64,000 nucleotides of DNA from Stratiolaelaps scimitus. Its lineage: Eukaryota; Arthropoda; Arachnida; Mesostigmata; Laelapidae. The DNA is taken from NCBI GenBank assembly GCA_019614645.1, contig JABWDB010000009.1:10955501-11019500 (forward strand). The letters are read 5' to 3'. A model generated the notes under the pieces. It was not told the DNA's origin, did no database searches, and was given only the letters and a program-made list of their open reading frames with translations. Of the stretch, positions 33,280 to 45,749 are shown piece after piece. The position numbers were made by a program, and so were the translations under genes. Position 1 is the stretch's first letter, and each line of letters begins with the position of its first letter.

Positions 33280-36200
33280 ACTTATTCGATTGAGGGCTTC
33301 TAAATTTGATTTCCTCAGGTGAAAAATGATAGGCAAAAATCTGGTACGTACACAATAGATCGACATCGACATACGTACGATTGTATAAGTAAAATCGTTT
33401 GTACTATTATTTCCGACCTAATCTAATTTGTCGGTACTTGGTATATTGATTAGCCCAATTTGTATAATAAATACATAATCCGTTTTATTGTTGCTGGCTA
33501 TATAAACAAATTTACAGGCAGTGAAGAAAGTGATAGTCCCATAGCTGACATTCACTTGTTACGTCGCCCATGTTCCTTCGTGTGCTAATTAACCTGATAA
33601 TTGTGACCTCTAATTTTGCCTGATGATTTGTGGTATTCGAGCGTAGACAGTGTGTAACATTTCGAGGGCACATTTCAATACTTTTTATTTAAAATGAAAG
33701 TTACAATCGATTGCATAACAACTATTCTTAAACGCAATGCACATACGATATATTATGGTGTGGTCACATAAAATGCTCCTCAAGAATTGTTAACAGAGTT
33801 GATTCAGTCATCATGACTCTTGTTGTTATCGTCATATCGTCTGAACGAAATAGTAAGCGTTGATGTCTTCCGTGTGTTAGTTAGGTGTGCCTGTATATGC
33901 TTCTTTTTATGCGAACAACGAGTATACTATGCGTATTTGGCAGAAGTAAACTCGACGAGGTTCGATGGTAAGGTATCTATTCCACAATACTGCCGAATAC
34001 TCTGATATGTAGAGGCAGCTAAGGACCGCTTAGAGATCCTTACGAGATTTTTTCAACGCCGTGGAATTCCTTTGAAGCTATGTAAGGACATCGTCAGCAA
34101 CGACAATCACCTGTTAACCTCGGCTAGCTTCGCAGGTAGGACACGACATATTCGTTTCTCCCCTAATGAACAACAGCTGTGTTCCTTCTCATCCACTCGT
34201 GGTACCTAAGCTCATTTGCATTTCAAATGGGAGATATATGCCCATTACACAGGATATATATATATAAATATATCACTACTTTGCCGGATGTACAATACGC
34301 GCACCCTACCTACACCCTCCACCATATCTCGCCCTCGCACCGGGATGAACAACGAGAAGAAAGAAACGAACTTTGTCTGCAGCAAGCAGCCTCTGTCTCC
34401 TACCCGTCAAGGTTGATTAGGTAAGCCCCTACGCCAACGCTGCGAGACGGATCGCCTGCTGGATAAGTTACATCGAAATGCTCCTTCGATCATCATCATC
34501 CAAATGTGTGTAGATGTGTATAGGTGCTCTCTCGTAATTCAAGAGTAGTGTGCCTGTCCCTTGCCGTCGTCCGCCTCCGTCGAGTTCAATATACTCAGTC
34601 ATCTCTCTCTCTCACTACAACTACCGCTTGTGGGTGTGATTAATTGGCTAGAGTATGGCGATGTATGTTTACAGGCGTGTTTTTATTGTTGATGGTCGAG
34701 CCTGACAGCGAGTACGCAGTGCACGAACTGCGCAGAGATGATGGGAAACAAACAGGGAAGCAGTAAGAGAGAGAGAGAACGTGGATAGAGAAAATGCCGA
34801 GCGCTTGCCCCGGTATAGACGGAAGAGCATCGGGGTGGTGGTCGTGGTATCTGAGGAGAGGACCATATGAGTTATGATGTATTAAATACTTTCCTATAAA
34901 GTAACGTGAAGTGGGGTGGACGCGAGCGGCCGCCGCCTCGGCCGGTGCACTCGACAGTGCTGCTGCCGATGCTACTGCTGCTGCTGCTGCTGCTGCACTT
35001 TGTCGGCACTTGTCCATGTGTATTTATCTAACTACGTACATGTGTATGTGGATGTTTGTGTGGATGGAATTAATGTGACCATGCGGGCTTGCAGAGCCAG
35101 CGAATACGAACGGCGTAATAATGATCGAATTACTAGGGACCAAGATGCACCAGCAAACCACTGTAAGCCATTCATCATACATAGTAATAAGTCAATTAGC
35201 AGTGATTCATTGACGCATGGGACAGGGAGGCAGTGAAGCGCACATCTTCTGTGTCTTCGTTGGAACCTACGCATACGCATCTTGCGCGTCGCTTTCCCAA
35301 GAAGGAGATAACCTATCTCAAACACATTACACATTGGGAACATGCTTGAAATCATAAGGCTATAATCATGATCGCTTCTACATTCAGTAGCGTATGAATG
35401 TATACGAACTTGTAGAAGGTGACGGTCGGAACCACATTTGTTTGGCATTGTTCAAGTTATCGAGCCATCACTTTCCGACATCAATCCCTTGCTCCCTCCT
35501 CCCGGCCCCAAAGGGCACTGGAGGAACGAACAGCTCTTCGCGGATTCATGTTTCGACAGCGCTTAGGCTGTTGTGGAAGTCTTTTTCTCTGTCGTCTCCT
35601 CGGGGGTCCTCTACTTCGTTTTCCTTGTAAGTTCTCGTTCGTGCACATTTTACTTGTTGTTACTTTAACGGGTTGCCCCTGGCAGGATCTGCTTCGCTGC
35701 ACTCGAGACGCCCTTAGGCCCAAGACAGCAAGCGTAACTGCGAGGTAAAGTGTATGTCGCGTATTTGCTTGGAGGGCTGTAGTGAGGTAGGGGTAACGAG
35801 GAAGTATTTGCGACATGCATAGGCCCGCTGACGGCAAACAGCACTGAATCTGCGATACCGAGTCCTCTAGCTCCCCGCACCCTTAGAGGGGAGTTTGCCG
35901 CGCCAGCATGACGCAGTATGCTGGCGTGTGTGTGTTGTTATCTCTGATATGGTCGAAGAGATAACTCTCCGAGTACCTACCTGGGTGCGCCTTATACTGA
36001 ACGCCGGCCTGTTAGTATAGCCTATGCATGGTCTGGCTATGCTACTCTATCTCATGCGTGAAACTATGCTCGTCTGTGCACTTTGAGCAGATAGAAATGA
36101 AGGGGGCCACCAAATGGACTGCCGCTTCTAACGCCATCTGGTATTATAGTTGTAAGAGGCGCAGATAGATAGATAGATCGAGAGAGAAAGAGAGAGAGAG

Positions 36201-36950
36201 AGCGGGAGAGAGATTGCGTAAGGAATGAACGACTACGGTTAGCCCTTGAATGGGTCGAGTTGTGGCAAACTTGAGCGGGCCGAGTTAGGGTAGGGTGATG
36301 GCCTGCCGGTGAGATACTGGGTATGAGGGGGATTATCGTCGACCCCGTGCACCCGCCGGTTTGTTCGGGAAACTTAGTGAGTAGTTGATGACTATACTGA
36401 AGCGCAATGTATCCGGACGGGGGTCTTCACCGACGTCCCCACCTCGTAATGAGTTTAGGCACGCGACTTGAACGGTAAAACGAGAGAGAGAGAGCATGAA
36501 CGGGTTAAGGGGAACGGGGCGACGCTACTTAGCCAGAGAGAGCCAGTTAGTGACCGAAGTGATGAAGGATTCTGGTTAAGGAGACGATCTACTTACTCGA
36601 AGCAACGGTGACTAGTGACATCGTTTAGAGCATCAAGTCACAATATGATACCAGAACAGATAGATTGACTGAGTTAACGAAAATGAGCAATGGACATGCT
36701 CATACGAAATGCATAGGTAAAACGCGTGCGCGTGCAGATATACAGTGGTCGGCTACACGTGCTCATTCCGCCATTCCACTCTTTGTTAGGGTGTTTGTTG
36801 GATTATCACTTGTGTACGATTGGGGATATGAAACTGTTGTTGGCTGGCAAAATTGATCACGTCCGCCAAGCTGTTTGCCTCTTATAAATTTCAGGTTATA
36901 AGGTTAAGCGTACAGCTTGAGGTTAAGGTTTATTGGTTTATTTAAGGAGC
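33280..36950. other. Gene-less stretch
   Basis: 33.3-34.2 kb is AT-rich with no open frames of note. 34.2-36.9 kb is mixed, with a short TA run near 34.26 kb, a (CTG)7 run at 34975-34996 and a GA run near 36.18 kb. Nothing exon-like that I can defend. Confidence 0.35.
34975..34996. repeat. (CTG)7 repeat
   Basis: About seven CTG units after a CTACTG lead-in. Gives alanine-rich frames on the minus strand. Confidence 0.92.
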
Positions 36951-36960
36951 TGCAATTTCT

Positions 36961-37004
36961 AAGCTGAGAACAATGAGATTCTATCGCCGAACGGGATTAA
37001 TGAA
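36961..37004 (+). repeat. 44-bp direct repeat, copy 1
   Basis: Identical over 44 bases to 37387-37430. The flanks are unrelated on both sides, so the boundaries are sharp. An ATG inside it at 36973 opens M-R-F-Y-R-R-T-G-L-M and then a short frame ending at about 37050. Confidence 0.95.
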
Positions 37005-37386
37005 GAATATTCTTTACGTCTACGACCTCGGCGAATTTATATCGACCTGACTATCATACAAGCGTTTTAACTATTTAACTAGCTTATTTAACTATTTGGG
37101 GTTTTAGTTAATTGCACCTTGTGAGGCGATCTCAAAAAACGAGTGTGTGTGCATGTGTTTCACTTTGGAGCCTAAGCCCTCCAATGGGTGACAAGGCTTG
37201 TTGAACAGGGCTCAGCTACAGCATAGTTAGAGAAGTTCAATGTGAGAAAACCATCTATCGTGGACAAGGTCTTTGTTTCGTCCAGCGATGCGGAGATGCC
37301 ATTATGTATCGGCTGTACCCGGTAGCTTTAGTCAGCCTCTGCTTCGAGGCATCATCGAGATTCGAAGGTGAATAATTATTATAATA

Positions 37387-37430
37387 AAGCTGAGAACAAT
37401 GAGATTCTATCGCCGAACGGGATTAATGAA
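37387..37430 (+). repeat. 44-bp direct repeat, copy 2
   Basis: Exact copy of 36961-37004, 382 bp further on. Its internal ATG at 37399 opens the same ten residues and then a different 52-residue continuation ending at 37587. The identity implies a recent event, or an assembly artefact. Confidence 0.95.
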
Positions 37431-37667
37431 TGAGGGGAACGCAAGGCGAGACATAGGCAACATTATAGCCTCATCATCAACAGAAAGAAGGTGGCGCCCA
37501 GTGAAATTCGTGTCACGATACCAAAAGCTGTTCGCTTGCAGTATTCAGCCTGCGAACGACGTTGACCCCTGCCGCACCGTTGGCTGATTACGCCAACGCA
37601 CGTTCCATATCGTTATTGTGGTTCGCTTGTTCCCTGCTAGGTTCGGGTTCTGCCTCTGTTTCCCGAA

Positions 37668-37934
37668 ATGCAAATGCCCAAAATACAGATTACCAACGAA
37701 TTGCTTCCATCACTAGGGCCCGTTCACGTAGTGAAATATGGAGATATCGAGGCATCAAATACGAGTAGAACGCATAATAGCAAGAAAGACGAGATCGAGG
37801 AAGAGGAAAGTGCCAGATCGAAGGAGAATTTTGAAGTTAACACTCGACGTGTCACTGCGGCTTTGTTAATTTCAATCGAGGTTAAGTGGTTGATGATCAT
37901 TTACATCGATAATGATGATAATCGCCACTTGTGA
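37668..37934 (+). CDS. Small charged open frame, product unknown
   Basis: An ATG at 37668 with a purine at -3 starts an 88-codon frame. It is not repeat-derived: a mixed N-terminal third, a strongly charged middle (K-K-D-E-I-E-E-E-E-S-A-R-S-K-E-N) and a hydrophobic end (A-L-L-I-S-I-E-V-K-W-L-M-I-I-Y-I) before D-N-D-D-N. No family recognised. It overlaps a second open frame from 37562. It may be an exon or a chance frame. Confidence 0.18.
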   Translation: MQMPKIQITNELLPSLGPVHVVKYGDIEASNTSRTHNSKKDEIEEEESARSKENFEVNTRRVTAALLISIEVKWLMIIYIDNDDNRHL

Positions 37935-37939
37935 CGTAT

Positions 37940-39510
37940 CGGAACCGTAATCGTATGCATTGTCACACCTCGTTAATCATTGACTTGCGTTCGATAGAAT
38001 TTGATTGTGATGTCGAAGAAATCAGCTGCCACTGGAACGTCGACCCAGATACGACAGACAGCTTTTTTATTGTTCAACTATCATTACTAATAGGATGAAT
38101 ACAGACGTCGAGAAGAGGCCAATTCTCAATGGGGGGCCGTATTTATTAGAAATAGATACGATTGGATAAAGTAGAACTGAGGTAGGGAACGCCGGAAAAA
38201 CTGGACAAATTCCGCTTAAATAATTGCTGCGATTCGTTGTTGTGTTGTCGTGAAACGAGCTGATCAGGTGATTTATAATGGACAGTCAGAGGCGCAAAAA
38301 TTGCCCTAGCGGGATACAAGGCAGATACAAGGAGAGGTCTGAACTTCACAGCGGAACAAAAATGCACGACGTCACCTGATATGAACTTCACGCTTGATCC
38401 GTCTGAAATTTAATGAAACACAACGACTGGCCCATATCCCGCATGGCGGTACTATATATCACAATATTAATTCAAATATCGATTCTGTCACTCGAGTTCT
38501 GTATGTGTTATATATATATATCTAGGAATATTACAGACATATCCAAATGTGAAGTAGCATTCCTCCTGGTGGAGTTCTCGGCCTGGCAATTGTGAGGAGG
38601 CGAAACCAAGTTTTCGCTGCACACATGCAACTTGACAGAAGACATGCTGTGATTGTTTACATGTAAGTACGTATTTACGTATTCAGATAACAGTGAATAT
38701 GGAATAATAATAGTACAGCTGGTGATAATATATATACCTCGGATGAATGCTAAAACACATTGGGACAATCACTTTCGTAAAATCAATCTATCCAACATAG
38801 GCAGCGAGGTAGCAGCGCCGGTACTCAGACAACGCAATTTCGAGACACACCAACCGAACATGGTCCCAGCATCAATATATAAGCGCTGTCAGCATCGTCG
38901 TCACCGTTCGACCGTGTAAAATAATCATAGTATTACATGTGTCTTTTTTTTCGACGATGAAAAACACCGAGTTAAATATCTCTCTCAATTCGGCCTGCTG
39001 TGCGAACAGTCTTTGTTGCATCAAGTGAAGCGAATCGATGTTGATACTGTCCGCGTCTCTGCAGGCGGCGGCGGCGGTAACGGCTGCAGCAGTAGCAGGA
39101 GCTACCATCGCCTCATCTGCATCGGCTACTGCTCACTGCATTATATATTACCCCTACTTAGTCTCTCTGGTGCCGCTCTATGACTCTGGTTCACCCGACC
39201 GCGGGCCGGGCTCATCGAGCAATAGCACACGTGTCATCAACACGGGCGTGGGTGGCTGCGGCTGACGATGAGCGACGATCGACAATCTGGATCAGGGCTC
39301 AGCTCGGCCTCGTTCAGGGTCTCGCCATAGCTGTGTCTTCGTCTAGAGTGAGGTCGGGAACATTGGAGAATAGCAGCAGAAGTTATCAGCTGAATCAATT
39401 CACCGGTTCTCACACAGATAGTCAGATAGATGGCCTCGCTAAATGTAGACTGTTAATTGAAACTGAAACTAATATTTATGCCATGATATTGGAAATATAC
39501 ATCGAACTGA
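37940..39510. other. Gene-less stretch
   Basis: AT-leaning, with short TA runs near 38.51 and 38.73 kb and a GGCGGCGGC patch near 39.06 kb. No exon called. Confidence 0.35.
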
Positions 39511-39520
39511 ATTGATTTAT

Positions 39521-39564
39521 TGCTTCTGAGCCTGAGTATATATATATATATACACTCAGAAGCA
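39521..39564. repeat. Inverted repeat with a TA-microsatellite loop
   Basis: Ten-base arms TGCTTCTGAG (39521-39530) and CTCAGAAGCA (39555-39564) are perfectly complementary. They flank a 24-bp centre that is mostly (TA)n. A second, inner pairing (TGAGT with ACTCA) competes with the outer one. Confidence 0.93.
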
Positions 39565-39569
39565 TTTTC

Positions 39570-41150
39570 ACTTTTTGGCTGCTGTTAGCTGGCTGATACG
39601 AACAGACCGGCAATTATTCAATTTAGTTCGATGTGACTCTGCATATGGATGGCAAGAAAATTGCAGTGCTAGTCAATGACTATAGTCCTTTTTCTCTGAT
39701 TAGTGACGATAAAATGTCATCGACATGGAAGTCACAATGCGAAAATTTGACGGTAATTATAGTGTAATCACCGTCTACTGACTTACTGTGAATTCCATAG
39801 TGGTCACGTGAGATATTTTCTTGCCTGCAATTTGCTGCAGGAGGGATGAATGTGCCGTTCATTTTAGACCAAAAGTTAATGCATCATGGTCTAAATATCC
39901 CGCACAAACGTGACAACCTATTATAGATTTAATAATTCATATGAAAGAAAAACGTATCTCTGGAGAGGAGGTCGCTCGTTCTACTGATGGCAATCAATAA
40001 ACATATAAACCCCTAAGGTTATCATAGTAGCGGCGGACAATTGACCGGGATTCTGTCCATCTTGCAACCATTTCCCGCTTTGCGTTCCTCCACTCCTTGA
40101 GCTAGACTGCATCGGGCTCATGGAGACGAAAGGCAGGTGTTCCTATGGCGCACGTCGCGGGCGTGACGTACCCTGAATAGCTAGCTAGGCATTGTCTTTT
40201 TTTCGGCAGCGACAGCAGACAATGCTATGTTGCCGTCGTTCTTGTCGACGACTGCTGGGTGTCACACCTACCGTATGAACTGTACCGTCCTGTACGATCC
40301 CGAAAATAGGGAGTAGTAGCCAAGCGCGATGTTAAGCCCGAAGCCCAGTAGTCAGTTGTAATCCTAATAATGTCCTCCTACACCGATCGTTTTCGTCGTG
40401 TTTGGTCCTAGTGCCCTGTCGGCCGGTCCACCAGTCCGCTCTCCGTTCGACACTGGAGCAACACTGGATGGCCTTGCATACCCGGATGGATGTCGTGGTA
40501 GCCCTGGATGGCAAGGCCAGGCCAGACTAGAATGGCTGCCGGTGCTATGCTGACGACTGTATCGGATATAGTATCCGTGATACGCGGCTACCCGGCGACA
40601 GTTGAAAGGCGACGCCGACCCGGAGGCTAGTTGTGGGAGGAGGCTTATGAGCAAGAGAGAGAGACAGCAATGGTGTCACAGAGTTACAAGAGACAGTCCG
40701 TACGATAGGAGAGAGAGAGAGAGAGAGCGGGAACAAGAGCGAATGCGAAAACGAGTAAGAATTGTACGGAGCGAGAATCGTAAAAGGGAGACTGTCGTCG
40801 ACCCAACCGGTTGCTAATGCAGGAACAATTGTGTCCTGGCATTGCTGGACGAGGAACGTTGTCGCTTCGTCTACGATGTTCTTGTCTGCCGCTAGCCGTC
40901 TAGCCTGGTCTGCTCGAGTATAAAAAGTGCACAGTGGTTAGTCTCCGACCCAGGCCGGTAGTCGTAGTGGCGACCCAGTCGCTGAAGAAGTCGTTCAGTA
41001 CGACACCGACGAATAGGAACCTAGTGACGCCTTAGTAGTTGTATAAAGATCCTGCAGCCGGATGACTGGAATCGAGCAGGCGTTGCTCCGGCACACGTGC
41101 ACACATTCACACATACGCACACACAGGGGCGTGTTGCAGAAGAAGAACTG
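39570..41150. other. Gene-less stretch
   Basis: A perfect TATAAAA box sits at 40919-40925 (context GAGTATAAAAAGTG) with no supported start or exon behind it. A nine-base inverted pair (TGGCCTTGC/GCAAGGCCA) lies near 40.47-40.52 kb. A GA run lies near 40.71 kb. Confidence 0.35.
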
Positions 41151-41162
41151 ATTAGGTGGCGG

Positions 41163-41190
41163 CTACTACTACCACTACTACTACTACTAT
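41163..41190. repeat. (CTA/TAC)n repeat
   Basis: About nine CTA units with one CCA interruption. Confidence 0.9.
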
Positions 41191-41199
41191 GGCCGCAAC

Positions 41200-44100
41200 T
41201 GTAGGCGGGACAACCACTACTGGTACTATTACTGCTGTAGGCGACACCCTTCCTCGGTCTTCGTCTATTTCTTCTTCATTCGCATCAGGTCGCTCTTTCT
41301 CTTTGCACCTTCTCTATTAGAATATGCCCCTCGGTCCGTCACAACTCTGGCCTCGCCTTCCTCCTTCCCGTAATGGCCCTCCCATTATCTATCTCTCGGG
41401 GCCTCTGGGTATGTCACTGGGTGGGTTTACTGATATAATGTAGAAGAAAAATAAGATGGGGGGGGGGTATATAGGAAAGAGCGAGTAAGGAGTAGGGATA
41501 GCTTGCAGCCTGCGAGGCTTACGGGAACTGACTACAAGTCTTTCCTGGTTGGTTTGGGTAAGGTTTGGCTTGGTTTGCTTGGTCGGCTCGTTCATACGTA
41601 CTGTTGGCATCGTTATTACCCGAACTGGACTGGCGCTTTGGCTTGCTCCTTCGTCCAGTGGTGTGTCATACAGATTTCTGATGGGTTCGAGGCCACTGAC
41701 CGTGTCGGGGGTACTTGGGGATTACGCAGGGGTGAGTCTAGCGTGAAGGGTCCGCGGCTAGTCAGTGAGGCGGCTGGATGCGGGATGGGCGTACATCTCC
41801 CGCCTGGCAGACGGCCATCAGGAAACGAAGAACGAATGAACGAGAAAATAAGAGACCCAGCCGCTTCCAAACAGACTACTCTGCCGGACTCGCACGTCCA
41901 ATGGTGGAAGACAGTCGCCGCTGACCAACGAATGACCTGATTACTTTTTGCCGACCATTGACCATTCGAGGTTATTCGAAATCACTTTACCGTGTTGCTT
42001 CAAATGCAGATCGATAGATATCTCCATGTGCATTTGTATTGGTAAACGTGAAATCAACTGGGTTTGTTCTCTTGGATAAACTAGGAAATCTTGACGGAAT
42101 TTGAAACGATTTAAATGCTAGGCGTCTGCCTGCAGGTATGGCGTGGTGGGCAAGGTAGGCAATACCAAAAACGAAGTTTCGTTGAGTCTGAGGTTCAAAC
42201 CTGAGTGGAGCCATCTTTACTTTTATGGGCAGTATCTCCGCAATAAGATTTGTTAAGTAGTAGTGGTAACAAATATGGTCTGCGGCACAGCTACCACTGT
42301 GTAGAAAGGAAGGCACCTTACACCCCCTGTATGCTTCATAAATTCTGCATGTTTACATACACGGGGCTTTCTACAGACACCCTATTGACTACAGGAGGGA
42401 AGTGGACAGAGGTATTGAGAGGGAGTCTGACCTTGAGAGAGAAGGGAAGCAGCTGAGAGTCAGCTAACCACGTCATGTCCGTACGGTGAGGAGGATGTGT
42501 GGTGCTCGTGGCTGGGCTTGTACACATCTCACCACCCTTACTGGAGAATGCGCTAAGCGATACCGGGAAGCGTGGTGCTGTTGAACATCGTCAGCAGTTC
42601 CATAAGGGGAAGCGGTCATGGTGTTGGCATGCCAACACCCCCCTTTAAAAATAATCGCTAGACGTCTGAGTTCGTTGTTCAACTGAATAGTAGTTACATT
42701 CTTTTAGAAGATAGATAACTTACTGAGTTATGACTACATAGCTTGTAGCAAATCATAACTATTGTTGTTGTTGTTGGCTTCCGTCAGCTAGCAGGTAAAT
42801 TTTACGATGGGGAAATTAGTTTGTCTTCAACTTAAACCGGTGGACGGCTGCTCCACGAAGCAATATGGCACGACACTAATGAGCAATAAAGACCGCGTTC
42901 GGCTGAAACAACGTCCTTCTGTGCGCTAATGATATCTCGTCTCCTAATTGCACGATAAGCGTCTGAACATACACAAACACGCACACACACAGACACACAT
43001 GTCCACGTATTAGCAATCAACATAGTGCATGGGTATGAAGTGCTATCAATTCGATTTCCGATGTTGCGCTACGCACTACAAGAGGAAAATGACGAGGTGT
43101 ACATCGTCTTGTTTGTCACCCCTTGCACATGTATGTTCTCGTCCGGGATCTGTCTATATTTTTATTTGCGTTTATTTTTTCCCGATAGCGCCTACATAAC
43201 TATACTGTACAACGCAGACACCACATGCATAATCGCATACGCAAGCAGTAGTGCACGACTGTCATGACCGACTCACTTGCAACAACTTCGAAGTGACGGC
43301 AGACCCTAGCCGACGTGGCATAGCAGGCGTTCTTTTACGTGACTACATGGTAAAGCCTAGGCCAGACTACCAGGCGTTCTCCTCGCCCCCGCATGCGCCT
43401 ACCTCCAATCCCTTCCGCGTCGTCGCTCACTGAAGGCAGCAGTAAGGCTACCTACAGTCTGTCGCCGCACCCAAGCTCGAGCGATCTGGGAGGCCATGTA
43501 CTTTCTTGTTACTCTACCCGCTGAGAGAGGCCGGGCTGTTCGCTCGCTCGCTCCTGGCAACCGGCAACTCCGTCCGTCCGCTCCTCGTTCCCACGGCTCG
43601 AACCGAATCGTCCTTGCCGGCTGGAAGAGGCAGCACCTCGGCGGCCTCAGGCTTGCCGTCGCCCGAGTTCTTCTGTCGTCATAGTTCGTAGTAATTTCTG
43701 TGTTGGAGAGCCAGTTCTCTCTGTTCATTCTGCCCCGTCCTTGTCATCGTTGCCAGCGATGGCGCTGCCGTCCGACCGTTGCTTATCCTCGACGGCTCCA
43801 GCAAGCCCGTCAAGTTGGTATCCTCTGTCGCTGCATTCGGAAGCGGGCGGCGCAGTACGTCGCTGAGCGAGCTAGATCCTCACAGCTATGCTCACAGCTA
43901 GTTACTCAAGGCTACAGCCAACCTGCGCCCGCGTCTCTTCCTTCATGCGTTCCCTTCACCTCAGTGACGCGTCGGCTACCTCATCTCAGCATTCATTGCC
44001 GTAGTTCGTCGTCGTTTTGGGTGTTCAGACCTGTGCTGGGGACGAGATTTTTTGTATCGTAGTCACTTGCTCACTGGTTCGCATTCTCCCTTATTCTCTA

Positions 44101-45720
44101 ATTGTCCTACACCTCCCAGGTGGCACGTGCCTTAGCCCTAGCTGGGGAGCGGGGTACCGCTGAGGTATAGCGTGTACGAAGCAGTAAGAATAGGAGCAGT
44201 TTTAGCAGAGACATGAGAGAACTCAAGACGGAACACATTACACCTGCCTGGTGCCATTTAGACGCTCGAATCGATGAACGCGCCTACGGTTGGCTGTCTC
44301 TGGGTGGTTTCTGGGCTATCAATATTCGTCTATAACAACTTCGAGATGCTCTGAACTAAGCGTTGTCGTCCATATTTTCTCTGCCGTAACTGATCAGAGG
44401 TGCGCAGTACACGGCAGCTATTTGCCTCATGAATAGAAACGCGTTTGTAGATCAATCGAAATGTGAAAACAATAGTCCGGAATGATCTATCATTATTAAG
44501 AGTCTCTAACGATATATTTGGGTGGGGGCACGAACGAGAATCTAAAAACAGTATAAAAAAATCATATTATACTACACACACATACATTACATGCGCGTAC
44601 GATTGGATCTGAATCATTCGCATTTTATTTGATCTATAAAATTCCGCCATTTTAATTAATCAAGAAACAAACCCCTGTGTAAACCAAATAGCTTCTCATG
44701 CTAGCAGCTTGAAGCAAAGTCGATTGAGCGACCTGATGACCATTCGTATACGAATGATGAGCACCGGGGTACATGTGCAAAGGAACACTATTGCAAAAAT
44801 GAGCATCGTTTCCCGTGTTCCGCCTTATTAAATCGGGCGTTTCTCATTCGATTAAAGGCCGCAGCCTGTCGATCGCTGTGTTGTTGAAGGTTGAGAAAAC
44901 CGCGTTGAATCATTTAGTAGCACTGGTTGTAGCGGTTTTGGCAGCGATAGTGGTGATAGACCGAGAATTTCAAAGTAAAGCTGTGCCTACTACGGCTGTG
45001 TTCGGCGTTACGACCGTCCAGGTTTAACCGGTCAGACCCAAGCCCGAAGTTCCAATATTAGATCGCGTCCCTAGTTGGCAGCAGGAGGCCCCCATAAATG
45101 GAGTGGGCACATCGAAATGAAGCCGAAAGGGACACGTGCACATTCAGAAATAGACGACATTTTGTTTCAACGACGTTCGAAAACTTTCAAGTACTGCATC
45201 GTAAACGTACTGAAAATCGTTTGATATGGCGTGTACGTAACGTAAAGTGCCAATAAACTGCACTCCACTGTCGGCTCTTCGCTTGTCTATGACGTGTGTG
45301 TATAAGAGCTAGGGAGAGAGAAAGAGAGAGAGAAATCTATAAAATACTTCTCGCATTTTCTAATCAGCTGAATCCTTCGTGATGTTATCGAATACGCGAA
45401 CAGAAATATGCCGATGTCACACAGTCTCATTGCATAGTTCTACGGAACCACGCTTACTTTCCGGTATCGCTATCGAATGCCTCACGTAAATCGGGAAGGT
45501 TCAATCTCGTTTGCAGTTCGTAATAGCGTCACGCTGGTGACACATTGCGTAAAACTCACGTCGTCCATTAGGTCTTGTGACAAGACGTCAACATACAACA
45601 TAAGGCGGTGATAGTGATGCATTCACTTAGACCTGCATAGCATTGTCTACGTATGATACGAATAATAGTGATAGCCAATATTCGAACGATCTCCAAAACT
45701 TCCAACCGGGCTGTGAACCA
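41200..45720. other. Gene-less stretch with a CpG-rich patch
   Basis: G10 run at 41458-41467. 43.28-44.0 kb is CpG-rich and stop-poor in several frames on both strands. 44.3-45.7 kb is AT-leaning. A strong donor-like AGGG|GTGAGT sits near 41732 at the end of an open frame. None of this adds up to a gene I can define. Confidence 0.35.
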
Positions 45721-45727
45721 CACATGG

Positions 45728-45744
45728 TATATATATATATATAT
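45728..45744. repeat. (TA)8 microsatellite
   Basis: Perfect TA run. Confidence 0.93.
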
Positions 45745-45749
45745 GTCAT

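Noticed and set aside
40919..40925. TATAAAA as a core promoter
   Set aside because: No initiator at the right distance and no exon behind it; a TATA match this short is expected by chance in 64 kb.
42120..42215. TGGCGTGGTGG and GGTTCAAACCT as a possible A-box and B-box pair
   Set aside because: The B-box-like element deviates from consensus, the T-stem does not pair and no acceptor stem exists.
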